A program made the translations under genes and the position numbers. A stretch of 64,000 bases of DNA, from NCBI RefSeq assembly GCF_030315685.1, contig NZ_JASXSI010000018.1:38634-102633 (forward strand), written 5' to 3'. This stretch comes from Gordonia sp. ABSL11-1 (GTDB lineage: Bacteria; Actinomycetota; Actinomycetes; Mycobacteriales; Mycobacteriaceae). The notes beneath the pieces are model-generated. The model saw nothing but the letters and a program-made list of their open reading frames with translations. It did not search any database and had not been told where the DNA came from. Positions 51,290 to 59,879 of the stretch are shown piece after piece (the first letter of the stretch is position 1; every line of letters begins with the position of its first letter).

Positions 51290-51806
51290 TCTGCGGGGCG
51301 TGCCTTGGCTCGATCGAACCACTGCAGGAGCCGCGTAGGCAGACAACCTCGCCGGCAACGTCCGCGGGGCGCCGACGGCGCTCTGCAGCCTGTCGAGCAG
51401 CTCCTCGATGATGGGGTTGTGGGCCGGGGCGATGATCGTTTTCCACGCGAGCCACGCGATCGGGGTCACCCGAGCGTCGACGTCATGCCGAGCCAGCAAT
51501 CGTCGCCGAGACCTGTCACGGTGAATGTGTGTGTTCCTGGGATGCCTGTTCCACTCGGGAACGTGATCTCGATGAGCTTGCCAGGCTCGTAAGCGCTGAT
51601 GGTGCCGTGCGTTCCGCTGGCCCCGACTCCGACGGGTTTGTCGAACGTCATCGGCTCCTACAGCGGAGCGGAGGATAGAGAGCATCGTCGGGCTGGCCCA
51701 GGGTTGCCAGCAGCGGAGCGATGTCCTCGGGATCAGCACCGATGATGCGCTCGTGGATGTTCCGGATTCGCACCAGGAGTCTGGATCGGTCGGTCGCGGT
51801 GCTCAT
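51290..51806 (-). pseudogene. SRPBCC-family protein broken by two frame changes
   Basis: Begins MSTATDRSRLLVRIRNIHER at 51806, in an ATGA overlap with the response-regulator stop, and reaches LYPPLRCRSR stop near 51650. Next frame: MTFDKPVGVGASGTHGTISA and YEPGKLIEITFPSGTGIPGT, stop 51466. Third frame: RVTPIAWLAWKTIIAPAHNP then IIEELLDRLQ. The three pieces in order make one SRPBCC ligand-binding protein. It was probably the last gene of the ABC/two-component operon. Confidence 0.75.
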
Positions 51807-52489
51807 GTCTCCGCCTGCTGTCGAGGGTCGCCGGGTTGGACGAGGCCGTGGTCGAACGCGAAGACGACGGCTGCTGCCCGGTCGCGGAGGTCGAGTTTGG
51901 TGAAGACGTGGCTGATGTGGGTTTTGACGGTGCCTTCGCCGAGGAACAGGTCGGCGGCGATCTCGGCGTTGGACAGGCCCGCACCGATGAGGGCGAGCAC
52001 GTCCTTCTCGCGCGGGGTGAGCCGGTCGACCTGGTCACCCGGTCGCATCGGCGGGCGGCCTTCGCGGTAGGTAGTGAGGACCCGTCCGGTGATGGCGGGG
52101 TCGAGCCAGGCTCCCCCGGCGGCGAGGGTGCGAACGGCGCGCTGAAGATCCTCGGCGGGGGCGCCCTTGAGTAGGAACCCGGCTGCGCCGGCGCGGAGTG
52201 CACCGGCGAGGATCTCTTCCTCGTCGAACGTGGTCAGCACCAGCACTGGTGGTGCGTTGCCCGCGCGGGTGAGTGCGTGCGTGGCGGTGATCCCGTCGAC
52301 ATGGGGCATCCGGACGTCCATCACGATGACGTCGGGTTCATGTTGGGCGACGGCCTGGGTGACGTCGATTCCGGTGTCGAGCTCGCCGACGATGGTGAAC
52401 CCGTAGCGTTCCCGCAGGATCCCGCGGAGTCCTGCGCGGATGAGCTCTTGGTCGTCGACGACCAGGACGCGGATGTGGGGTTCGGTCAT
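51803..52489 (-). CDS. NarL/LuxR-type response regulator
   Basis: 228 residues. Receiver domain with acidic pair VLVVDDQELIRAGLRGI, phosphorylated Asp in VIVMDVRMPHVDG, Thr in LVLTTFDEE and Lys in FLLKGAP; then LuxR helix-turn-helix DRLTPREKDVLALIGAGLSN and AEIAADLFLGEGTVKTHISH. Start overlaps the kinase stop by 4 bp. Likely controls the ABC exporter genes upstream in the same operon. Confidence 0.95.
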   Translation of the reverse strand: MTEPHIRVLVVDDQELIRAGLRGILRERYGFTIVGELDTGIDVTQAVAQHEPDVIVMDVRMPHVDGITATHALTRAGNAPPVLVLTTFDEEEILAGALRAGAAGFLLKGAPAEDLQRAVRTLAAGGAWLDPAITGRVLTTYREGRPPMRPGDQVDRLTPREKDVLALIGAGLSNAEIAADLFLGEGTVKTHISHVFTKLDLRDRAAAVVFAFDHGLVQPGDPRQQAET

Positions 52490-53595
52490 GCGGGGATCAC
52501 CGCCTCGACCAACCATCCTCCCGCTGATGGTCCGGCGGAGAGTGTGCCGCCGAGTGTGGCGACGCGTTCGTTCATCGCGGTGATTCCCGTGCCTGCCGGG
52601 CGCCGGCCAGGAGGAGCGCCCCCGTTGCGAACCGTGATCTTGATGCGTTCACGGGTCGTGTCGAGGCGGACCTTGATCGGTCCTCCGTCGCCATGGCGGA
52701 CGGCGTTGGTGAGGGACTCCTGGACGATCCGGTATGCGGTGAGGCTGCGGCTGGCGGCAATGCCCGCCGGGACTCCCCGCAGGTCGAGGTCGATGTCGGC
52801 TCCCGCGTTGCGATAGGAGTGGATCAGGTCGGGGATGTCGGCGACCGCCGGGGTCGGCGATGCCGCTGCCGCGTCGCCGCTGCGCATCAAGCCAACGGCG
52901 GCGCGGACATCCTCGAGGCTGTCTCGGGCAGCGTTCTCCGCCTCAGTGAGCGCGGTGCGGGCGGCGTCGAGGTCGTCGTCGAGGGCCAGGCGGGCGCTGC
53001 CCAGGTGCAGCAGCGAGACGGTCAGGCTGTGCCCGACGAGGTCGTGCATCTCGCGGGCGATGCGGTGCCGCTCGTCGGTGCGGGCACGTTCGGCGAGCTC
53101 GGCCTGGGCGGCATGCAGGCGCTCGACGAGCTCGCGCTCCCTGCGGACGAAGACGAATGCGCCGCAGGTCAGGGCAACGCCGAACGTCCACGTGATCCAT
53201 CCCGGCTCGGGGCTGACCACGGAGAGCATGACGATGAACGCTGCCGTCAAGGCTGCGTCGACGGCGATGGCCCATCGTGTCGTGAGCACGAGCGCGGCCC
53301 AGCCGGCGATCACGCACATCCCGAACCAGCCGAGATTGCGCGGATCGCCCCAGCACGCCAAGGCGACGCCAGTAGCCAGCACGGCAAGCCCGACCACGAG
53401 CGGCCAGCCCGTCGCGTCAATCCAGATCAGCACCGCGCTGGTCAGAACCGCCAGGATGCAGAGTGCCGCGGCGATCAGTGGTTCGCGGTGCGTCTGGACG
53501 GCACCCGCCGCGGTGAGAATGATGATCGCCGTGGGCGCTGCCACGATGGGTACCGCTCGCCTCAGCCGCGATCGAGCACCGACGGGTCGTTTCAC
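52486..53595 (-). CDS. HisKA_3 sensor histidine kinase (NarX/DesK class)
   Basis: 369 residues from GTG 53595 (CAGGAG upstream). Five or so membrane helices in the first 150 residues, then the dimerisation domain with phospho-acceptor His in RHRIAREMHDLVGHSLTVSL, and a HATPase domain (RIVQESLTNAVRHGDGG and GTGITAMNERVATLGG). With short loops it probably senses in or near the membrane, like antibiotic-sensing LiaS/DesK kinases. Overlaps both neighbours by 4 bp. Confidence 0.94.
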   Translation of the reverse strand: MKRPVGARSRLRRAVPIVAAPTAIIILTAAGAVQTHREPLIAAALCILAVLTSAVLIWIDATGWPLVVGLAVLATGVALACWGDPRNLGWFGMCVIAGWAALVLTTRWAIAVDAALTAAFIVMLSVVSPEPGWITWTFGVALTCGAFVFVRRERELVERLHAAQAELAERARTDERHRIAREMHDLVGHSLTVSLLHLGSARLALDDDLDAARTALTEAENAARDSLEDVRAAVGLMRSGDAAAASPTPAVADIPDLIHSYRNAGADIDLDLRGVPAGIAASRSLTAYRIVQESLTNAVRHGDGGPIKVRLDTTRERIKITVRNGGAPPGRRPAGTGITAMNERVATLGGTLSAGPSAGGWLVEAVIPA

Positions 53596-54380
53596 AGTCG
53601 GCTCCTGGGTGCGGCGAGCACGGTGGCGACGACGGCGATCGCGGCGACGATCAGCAGCGGCATCGTGCCGTCGCCCAGGCCGAGCCACGGGTCGCGGATG
53701 GCCTGGTTCGCGAGCGCGAGGGGCTGGTTCTCGGCGACCGCCCGCAGGACCGGGGGCATGACCGAGGTCGGCGGGCCGCCGACGCCGAGCAGGAAGGACG
53801 GGAAGTAGAGCAGCAGTCCGACGGCCTGGGCGGCGCGCGCGGTGGGCAGCAGGGTCCCGAGCAGCACGCCGATAGCGACGAAGGCGATCGAGGCGACTAC
53901 GATCCCCGCGCCGGCGCGCAGCGGATCCTGGACGGGCGGGACACCGTAGACCGGGGCGGCGACCAGCAACAGCACGACCCCGGCGACCGCGATCGAGTTC
54001 AGCCCCAGCCACGACTCGGCGTACAGGAACGACCAGCGGGAGAAACCGGCGGCGGTGAAGCGTCGCAGCACCCCGCGCTCGCGGTAGGAGGCGATGTGCA
54101 GCGGGAGCATCACGAACCCGACGGCGCCGATCATCACCGTGAAGTAGGAGGCGATGTAGTAGTGCGCGGGGTTGATCGGGAAGCCGTGCGCCGGCTCGGT
54201 ACCGAACACGCCGCCGAGGGTCAGCATGCACAGCACCGGGAACCCGACGGCGAAGATCAGCGTGAACGGATCGCGGGACACCAGCCGCAACTCCTGTGCG
54301 AGCAGCTTGCCGGTCACCGACCGCCTCCGCGGCTTCGGGCCGTCGACCCCGGCAGGTCGAGTGAGCGCTGTGTTCGTCAT
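53592..54380 (-). CDS. ABC-2-type permease
   Basis: 262 residues with six membrane segments: LIFAVGFPVLCMLTLGGVFG, YYIASYFTVMIGAVGFVMLP, VAIGVLLGTLLPTARAAQAV and the final PLLIVAAIAVVATVLAAPRS. SYRERGVLRRFTAAGFSRWS is the typical loop of antibiotic ABC exporters (DrrB-like). Co-translated with its ATPase and with the kinase gene (4-bp overlaps). Confidence 0.92.
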   Translation of the reverse strand: MTNTALTRPAGVDGPKPRRRSVTGKLLAQELRLVSRDPFTLIFAVGFPVLCMLTLGGVFGTEPAHGFPINPAHYYIASYFTVMIGAVGFVMLPLHIASYRERGVLRRFTAAGFSRWSFLYAESWLGLNSIAVAGVVLLLVAAPVYGVPPVQDPLRAGAGIVVASIAFVAIGVLLGTLLPTARAAQAVGLLLYFPSFLLGVGGPPTSVMPPVLRAVAENQPLALANQAIRDPWLGLGDGTMPLLIVAAIAVVATVLAAPRSRL

Positions 54381-55384
54381 CGCAAGCCTCCTGTCGCCTG
54401 TGCGGGCGCCGCGAGGGCACCGGCCTTCTCGGTTGCCTCGTCGGGCGGATCGGTGAGCAGCGTCAGCAGGGCGGTCTCGAGATCGGGGATGTGCACGTCG
54501 AGGTCGGCGGGGACCGGTTCCGGCCGACTCGTCAGCCAGGCGCCGACGTGCGCGATGACGACGCGACCACCGCGGACGGTGACGATGTCGCCGGTGCGAG
54601 TCACCGACTGCACCTCTGGCAGCCTGTTGAGCTGCTGAAGTGCCGTCGCCGCAGCGTGGTCGTCGGACACGGGAAGGGTGAAGCGAATGATCGCCTGGCC
54701 GGCGTGACGCTCGATGAGCTCGGCGGGGGTCCCTTGGTCGAGGATCCGTCCGGCGCGCATCGCAAGCACTCGGTCGCACAGCGCCTCGGCTTCGGTGAGT
54801 TCGTGGGTGACCAGCAGCACGGTGACGCCGGTGCGGCGAAGCTGCTCGACGGCGGCCCAGACGCCTCGGCGGGCGGCGGGATCCAGGCCCTGCGTGAGCT
54901 CGTCGAGGATCACCATCCGGGGGCGGTTCAGCAGGGCGAGCACGAGGAACAGCCGCTGCCGCTCCCCGCCGCTGAGTCCCGCGAACGGAGCGCGGGCGCG
55001 GTGGGCGATCCCGAACTGCTCCATGAGCGCGGCAGGGTCTGAGGCGTCCGGGCCGGCGAACAGGGCGACCGCTTCGGATACCCGCATCCGGTCCGGCAGG
55101 CCCGAGTCCTGCAGCTGACTGCCGATCTGCGACCGGACGCGCTGCGCGTCGCGCGCCGGGTCCAGTCCGAAGACCCGGATGCTGCCGGCATCCTGGCGGC
55201 GAAGGCCTTGGATGCACTCGACCGCCGTGGTCTTCCCAGCGCCGTTGGCACCGATCAGCCCGACGACCTCGCCGGCTTGGATGTCCATGTCGAAGCGGTC
55301 GAGGACGAGCTTGCCTCCGTAGGACTTCGACAGGCCCCGGACGCTCACCACGGCGTCGGCCTCTGGCCGTGCTGTCTCATTCAT
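54377..55384 (-). CDS. ABC transporter ATPase, drug-export type
   Basis: 335 residues from the ATG at 55384. Walker A IGANGAGKTTAVECIQG, signature LSGGERQRLFL, Walker B MVILDELTQGLDPAARRG (Leu where Pro is common), H-loop LVTHELTEAE. A C-terminal domain of about 110 residues follows, as in DrrA/YhaQ-type ATPases. It starts the ABC/histidine-kinase/response-regulator unit. Confidence 0.94.
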   Translation of the reverse strand: MNETARPEADAVVSVRGLSKSYGGKLVLDRFDMDIQAGEVVGLIGANGAGKTTAVECIQGLRRQDAGSIRVFGLDPARDAQRVRSQIGSQLQDSGLPDRMRVSEAVALFAGPDASDPAALMEQFGIAHRARAPFAGLSGGERQRLFLVLALLNRPRMVILDELTQGLDPAARRGVWAAVEQLRRTGVTVLLVTHELTEAEALCDRVLAMRAGRILDQGTPAELIERHAGQAIIRFTLPVSDDHAAATALQQLNRLPEVQSVTRTGDIVTVRGGRVVIAHVGAWLTSRPEPVPADLDVHIPDLETALLTLLTDPPDEATEKAGALAAPAQATGGLR

Positions 55385-55484
55385 ACCGACCAGCGAATCG
55401 CGAACCCGTTGTGGTGCGCCTCTGCGCACGGGTGGAGATCCGGCTCCTCCCCCGGCGAGAGGAGCGCGCGGCATCCTGACGCTG

Positions 55485-56870
55485 TCACGCATGGGTGGTC
55501 TCCTTGGGCCGGGCCAGCGAGAGCAGTCCCGCGGCGGCGGCGACAGCGGCGGCGAACCAATAGCCGGGGGCGAAGGCATCCGCCGTGGGGGCCAGCAGCG
55601 CCCCGGCCGCGACGCTGGAGACCGCCGACACCCCGGTAGCCGCACCGAACTCGTGGAGGGTGCTCAGCGCGCCCGAAGCGACTCCCGCCTCCTGCGGCTG
55701 GACGGCGGAGAACAGGCTTCCCGCGGCGGCGACGAATCCCGCGCCGATCCCGAAGCCCGCAACGCTCGTGGCCACGATCAGCACGGTCACCGATGCGATC
55801 CCTGCGGCTGCCGCCAGACCGGCTGCGGTGATCAGCAGCCCGACCACCGAGACGGTGCGCACGCCCCAGCGGGGCAGGAGGCGCCCCGCGAGGTTCGAGC
55901 CGAGGATCGTGCCCACCGCGACCGGGAGGAAGGACAGCCCCGTCTGGAGTGCGGTGAAGCCGTGGGACTGCTGTAGCGCGAAGGAGCCGAGGAAGAACAC
56001 CGCGATCATCAGCGCCGTGGACACGAAGACGAGTGCAAGTCCACGCAGGATCGGTCGGCGGTGGAGCATGCCGGGATCGACCAGGGGTGTGGCCGCGGTC
56101 CTGATGCGCCAGGCGAACAGTGCGTATCCGGCGATGCCGACCGCGGCGGCGATGAGAGTGTGCGGGCTCAGCCAGCCGTGGTCGCCGGCTGAGACGAGGC
56201 CGAACACGATCGCACTTGCTGCAAGCGTCGCTATCGCGGCGCCGAGCAGGTCGAGCCGACCCCCGGTTCCCGGCATCGGTCGTACCCAGCGAAGCAGCGT
56301 CAAGAGCAGGATCGCTCCGAGAGGCACGTTGACGTAGAACACCCACGGCCAGCCGGGTCCCTCTGTGAGCACGCCGCCGAGGAGGACGCCCAACGCGGCG
56401 CCGGCACCGCCGAGCGCCGACCACACGCCCAGCGCACGGCTCAGCTCGGGTCCAGCGAATGTGCGGACGATGATCGACAGCGCCGCGGGCGACATCATCG
56501 CGGCGCCGACGCCTTGCAGCGCGCGGGCAAGGAGCAGCAGCTCGGCTGTGCCTGCCAGGCCCGCGACCAGTGATGCCGCGGTGAACAGCACGAGGCCCGC
56601 GAGGACGAGGCGGCGGGGGCCGAAGACATCGGCCGCTCGCCCGCCCAGCAGCATCAATCCGCCGAAGGCGAGCGCGTAGATGCTCGCAACCCACGCCAGC
56701 CCTGCGCGATCAAGGCCGAGATCGGCGCCCATCTCCGGCAGCGCGACAGCCACGACGGTCACGTCGATGATCAGCATCAGCTGCGCGATGCCGAGCATCG
56801 CCAGGACGCGCCACCGGCGCGGATCCGGCGTCGGCTCCCTCTCGACGGACGCGTCGTCAGCAGCAGTCAT
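55485..56870 (-). CDS. MFS drug exporter, DHA2 (14-helix) type
   Basis: 461 residues from the ATG at 56870. Motif A-like LAFGGLMLLGGRAADVFGPR, motif C-like LSALGGAGAALGVLLGGVLT (GVWSALGGAGAALG), WPWVFYVNVPLGAILLL and 14 hydrophobic segments: a DHA2 proton-driven multidrug exporter. The 5' region has an inverted repeat and shares a 21-bp element with the GNAT gene at 59248. Separated by 100 bp from the ABC unit. Confidence 0.94.
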   Translation of the reverse strand: MTAADDASVEREPTPDPRRWRVLAMLGIAQLMLIIDVTVVAVALPEMGADLGLDRAGLAWVASIYALAFGGLMLLGGRAADVFGPRRLVLAGLVLFTAASLVAGLAGTAELLLLARALQGVGAAMMSPAALSIIVRTFAGPELSRALGVWSALGGAGAALGVLLGGVLTEGPGWPWVFYVNVPLGAILLLTLLRWVRPMPGTGGRLDLLGAAIATLAASAIVFGLVSAGDHGWLSPHTLIAAAVGIAGYALFAWRIRTAATPLVDPGMLHRRPILRGLALVFVSTALMIAVFFLGSFALQQSHGFTALQTGLSFLPVAVGTILGSNLAGRLLPRWGVRTVSVVGLLITAAGLAAAAGIASVTVLIVATSVAGFGIGAGFVAAAGSLFSAVQPQEAGVASGALSTLHEFGAATGVSAVSSVAAGALLAPTADAFAPGYWFAAAVAAAAGLLSLARPKETTHA

Positions 56871-56886
56871 CCGGCTATCCTCGCTC

Positions 56887-56907
56887 TCAACTCGAACAGT
56901 GGTGTAC
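56887..56907 (-). promoter_or_regulatory. 5' element shared with the GNAT gene
   Basis: TCAACTCGAACAGTGGTGTA(C), 17 bp upstream of the MFS start, matches 59802-59822 at 19 of 21 bases, in the same orientation and at nearly the same distance from the start. Confidence 0.6.
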
Positions 56908-56925
56908 GAATACAATAAATCGTAC
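56904..56925. promoter_or_regulatory. Candidate operator for the MFS gene
   Basis: GTACGA-N10-TCGTAC, a perfect 6-bp inverted repeat around an AT-rich centre (ATACAATAAA), 34-55 bp upstream of the start. Size and spacing fit a TetR/MarR dimer site. Confidence 0.55.
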
Positions 56926-56966
56926 GCTCATGTTCGACAAGAGGGCAGGCGTGGGACCCTCGGGCG

Positions 56967-57899
56967 TCAGACGATGAGGACGGTCTTGCCGGGCAGCATG
57001 CCGTGGAGGGCCTGGTCGTGAGCGACGTGAAGGTCGGCGAGCGGGAGCCGCTGGGCGATGTCGAGGACAAGCTCTCCCCCGTCGACGAGCGCGACCAGCC
57101 GTGTCAGTTGGACCGGGTCGCTGCGCACCGCGACCTGCTCGACGCGGATGTTCCGCTCGGGCCGTTCGGGGCCGGGAGTGGTGGCGCTGACGAAGACGCC
57201 GCGATCGACGACGAGATCGGCCAGTGCGGCGGCCTCCACAGGGCTGTTGCGTACGAGGTTGAGCACGACGTCGAAGCGCTCGCCGGCGAGCTGCTCGGCG
57301 ACCGGCGTCGCCGCGTAGTCGACGATCCGGTCAGCGCCCGCCGCGCGAACCCGCTCGCGACTTCGGTCGCTCGCGGTCGCGGTCACCGTCGCCGCCTCGC
57401 GCCGGGCGAGCTGGACGGCGAATCCTCCGACGCCTCCACCGGCGCCGTTGACGAGGATCGACTGCCCGGCCCGCAGGCGGGCGTTCTCGACCAGCGCCTG
57501 CCAGGCGGTCAGCCCGGCGAGTGGGAGCGCGGCCGCGTCGGCGAGGTCGACCGACGCGGGTGCGGGGGCGAGCAGTGCGGCCGGCGCCGAGACATACTCC
57601 GCCGCTGCCCCTGCGGCAGTCGCGGGCAGAAACGCGATGACTGCGTCGCCTGTGTGCCAGTCCGTGACCCCCGGCCCGACCTCGCTGATACGGCCTGCCA
57701 CGTCGACGCCAGGGATGTGCGGGAACGCGATCGGCGCGTCGTTCTGCAGGATGCCGAGCCGGATGGCCACGTCGAGCATGTTGACCGACGTGCCCGCCAC
57801 CTGGACCACGACCTCTCCGGCGCCGGGCCGGGCATCGGGGGCGTCCTCCAGGTGCAGCACACTGCTGTCGCCGTACTCGTGGTAGCGGATCGCTCTCAT
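56967..57899 (-). CDS. Zinc-free quinone oxidoreductase (MDR superfamily)
   Basis: 310 residues from the ATG at 57899, with GGAGG upstream. GroES-like domain (HIPGVDVAGRISEVGPGVTD) and NADP Rossmann domain (GQSILVNGAGGGVGGFAVQL). No structural zinc cysteines, as in QOR enzymes. Reduces quinones or alkenals. Divergent from a MarR gene across a palindrome, so it is probably induced by an electrophile. Confidence 0.94.
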   Translation of the reverse strand: MRAIRYHEYGDSSVLHLEDAPDARPGAGEVVVQVAGTSVNMLDVAIRLGILQNDAPIAFPHIPGVDVAGRISEVGPGVTDWHTGDAVIAFLPATAAGAAAEYVSAPAALLAPAPASVDLADAAALPLAGLTAWQALVENARLRAGQSILVNGAGGGVGGFAVQLARREAATVTATASDRSRERVRAAGADRIVDYAATPVAEQLAGERFDVVLNLVRNSPVEAAALADLVVDRGVFVSATTPGPERPERNIRVEQVAVRSDPVQLTRLVALVDGGELVLDIAQRLPLADLHVAHDQALHGMLPGKTVLIV

Positions 57900-57925
57900 G
57901 AACAACCTCCAGATTGCTTCGAATT

Positions 57926-57945
57926 AGTAACGTCTAGACCGTACT
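57926..57945. promoter_or_regulatory. Candidate MarR operator between oxidoreductase and marR
   Basis: AGTAACGTCTAGACCGTACT is a 20-bp palindrome with 16 matching positions around GTCTAGAC, centred in the 109-bp divergent gap. CTTCG and CGAAG flank it further out. Confidence 0.6.
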
Positions 57946-58008
57946 ATGCTGCGAAGTTGAAACACAATCCTGTACGCCGCGCTGCGGCCAGCCGACGATG
58001 AGGGGCCC

Positions 58009-58560
58009 ATGAGCGAACCGAGCCTCCTGCCGCCAGGGACCGATCCCCCTGACCCGCGCCGCCTCCAGGCGTACTTCGCGCTGAGCGAGGCCACGAGCCT
58101 GCTGAACGACCAAGTCGAACAGCACCTGCGCGCAGAGGGGAACCTGAGCACGGTGCAGTTCCAGATCCTCATGCGCCTGGCCTCCGGTGACGGACACGCC
58201 ACGATGACCGACCTGGCCGATGGCCTGGTCCATAGCCGCAGCGGCCTGACTTACCAGGCAGGGCTCCTCGAACGGCGCGGCCTGATCTCACGGGACCGCA
58301 GTCCCGACGATGAACGCGCCACCCTCGTGACTATCGCCGAGGAGGGCGCAGAGCTCATCCGGCGCATCCTGCCCGGTCACATCCACGTCGTGCGCACACT
58401 CCTGCTCGACCTCCTCACCGACCAGGAGAGCGACCAGCTCGCCGACATCATGACCCGGGTCCGCGACCGCATCCGCGCCGAACCTCCCCGCTCGGCAAGG
58501 CGACGCCGGGGTCCGAAGAGACACCTGCCGGGCGCGACCGAGCCTCCTGCAGTGCTATAG
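58009..58560 (+). CDS. MarR-family regulator
   Basis: 183 residues. NLSTVQFQILMRLASGDGHA, ADGLVHSRSGLTYQAGLLER and the wing RRGLISRDRSPDDERATLVT give the MarR winged helix. The C-terminal tail is basic (RSARRRRGPKRHL). Likely represses the divergent quinone oxidoreductase and itself. Convergent with the TetR gene (6-bp gap). Confidence 0.93.
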   Translation: MSEPSLLPPGTDPPDPRRLQAYFALSEATSLLNDQVEQHLRAEGNLSTVQFQILMRLASGDGHATMTDLADGLVHSRSGLTYQAGLLERRGLISRDRSPDDERATLVTIAEEGAELIRRILPGHIHVVRTLLLDLLTDQESDQLADIMTRVRDRIRAEPPRSARRRRGPKRHLPGATEPPAVL

Positions 58561-58566
58561 CCGACG

Positions 58567-59178
58567 TCAGCGCGAGAGCGCGGCGATAACCGTGTCTCGA
58601 ACGAGCGCGGGCGCGGCGTCAGCCGTGATCTCGCCGCGGTGCACCGCGGCAGATCCGCCGTGAAGGATCGCCTGGATCACGCTGATCTGCCAGTCGATCG
58701 GTACGTCTCCCCGGAACTCGCCCGCCGCGCGACCACGCTCGAGAAGGCGCCGTGCGCGGGCAGAGGGCTCATCGTGAGCGCGATGCATCTGCTCGGGTGA
58801 CAGTGCCTGGGAAGCGGCGACCACGAGCGCGCCGAAGCGATGCGTCAGATGCCAGGTGGCTTCCAGCAGCCGACCGAGCGCATCGCGTGGGTCACCGTCG
58901 ACGTCGATCCGCGCGAGCTCTTCCTCTGTGTGTGCGATCGCGCGCTCGGAGACCTCGCGGAGCAGGGTGGCCCGGGAGTCGAAGTGGCCGTAGAGGGTGA
59001 TCCGGCCGACGCCGGCTTCTTCGGCGATCTCGTTCACGCTCGCGTCGGGGTTGACGGCCAGCAGCCGGGTGGCTGCGTCGATGATCGCCTCGATGTTGCG
59101 CAGGGCGTCGGCACGCTTGGGGCGCGTCGCCGTGCCGCCGTCGCCACGGGCACTCGTTCCGGTAGGGCTGGGACCCAT
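58567..59178 (-). CDS. TetR-family regulator
   Basis: 203 residues from the ATG at 59178 with a strong AGGAGG site. HTH DASVNEIAEEAGVGRITLYG then HFDSRATLLREVSERA; the C-terminal domain has ATWHLTHRFGALVVAASQAL. The upstream sequence GACAACGCTGTTCATG is conserved in the broken copy at 37105-37518 and may hold its operator. Target unknown; the GNAT gene upstream or the MFS gene are candidates. Confidence 0.93.
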   Translation of the reverse strand: MGPSPTGTSARGDGGTATRPKRADALRNIEAIIDAATRLLAVNPDASVNEIAEEAGVGRITLYGHFDSRATLLREVSERAIAHTEEELARIDVDGDPRDALGRLLEATWHLTHRFGALVVAASQALSPEQMHRAHDEPSARARRLLERGRAAGEFRGDVPIDWQISVIQAILHGGSAAVHRGEITADAAPALVRDTVIAALSR

Positions 59179-59247
59179 CGACAACCTCCTAGCATAGACA
59201 ACGCTGTTCATGTTACCGGGTGATGTGCGACGGCCCACTCAGGCAAC

Positions 59248-59784
59248 TCAACGTTGGGGGCTGAGGAACCGGTGGCAGTCGACCGCGACCGCCCCGCCCG
59301 GGACGGGCGCCTGGTGCATGAAGGGGCCGTCGTCGATCCAGCCCTGCCGCTCGTAGAAGCGCCGGGCGCGGGCGTTCCCGGTCGCCACCGCCAGCCAGGC
59401 ATGCCGGTGGCCTCCTGTGATCACGACCTGTTCCGCTGCGGTGAGCAACGCCGCGCCGATACCGACGCCGCGTGCAGCGCGGTCCGGGTAGAGCTGGTCC
59501 ACCTGATCGCCGTCGATCGTCACGAATCCGGCGACGACGTCACCCCGAACGGCGACGAGCGTGTCGGCGAGGAGTTCATGGGCACGTTCAGCGAACGAAG
59601 CGGGAGTGCGTGCGACAACGAGGGCATCGGCGACATGGCCGAGGTGCGCGTCAGCCCACCCTTCCTGCCAGATGCGCGCGATGCCGACGGCATCGGCTGG
59701 CACCGCTGGCCGGATTTGGACGAGTGCACCCGGTTTCCGGGTAGCTCCCTGGCCAGCGGCTTCGACGCTACGCGGCGTCTGCAT
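59248..59784 (-). CDS. GNAT-family N-acetyltransferase
   Basis: 178 residues from the ATG at 59784 (GGGAAGGGG upstream; an ATG inside the shared element would give MFELMGRGDRMQ). LVQIRPAVPADAVGIARIWQ, acetyl-CoA loop DRAARGVGIGAALLTAAEQV and NARARRFYERQGW. Substrate unknown; the setting suggests drug or toxin acetylation. A scrap of a copy is at 37592. Confidence 0.92.
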   Translation of the reverse strand: MQTPRSVEAAGQGATRKPGALVQIRPAVPADAVGIARIWQEGWADAHLGHVADALVVARTPASFAERAHELLADTLVAVRGDVVAGFVTIDGDQVDQLYPDRAARGVGIGAALLTAAEQVVITGGHRHAWLAVATGNARARRFYERQGWIDDGPFMHQAPVPGGAVAVDCHRFLSPQR

Positions 59785-59801
59785 ACGATCGCCCCTTCCC
59801 A

Positions 59802-59822
59802 TCAACTCGAACATTGGCGTAC
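59802..59822 (-). promoter_or_regulatory. 5' element shared with the MFS gene
   Basis: TCAACTCGAACATTGGCGTA(C), 18 bp upstream of the GNAT start, 19 of 21 identical to 56887-56907. A -10-like TAAACT (minus strand) lies just beyond. Confidence 0.6.
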
Positions 59823-59879
59823 AGTTTATCAAGTTGGACATTCGTGTTCAAGAAGAAGGAGTCTGGAGATACCGCCACC

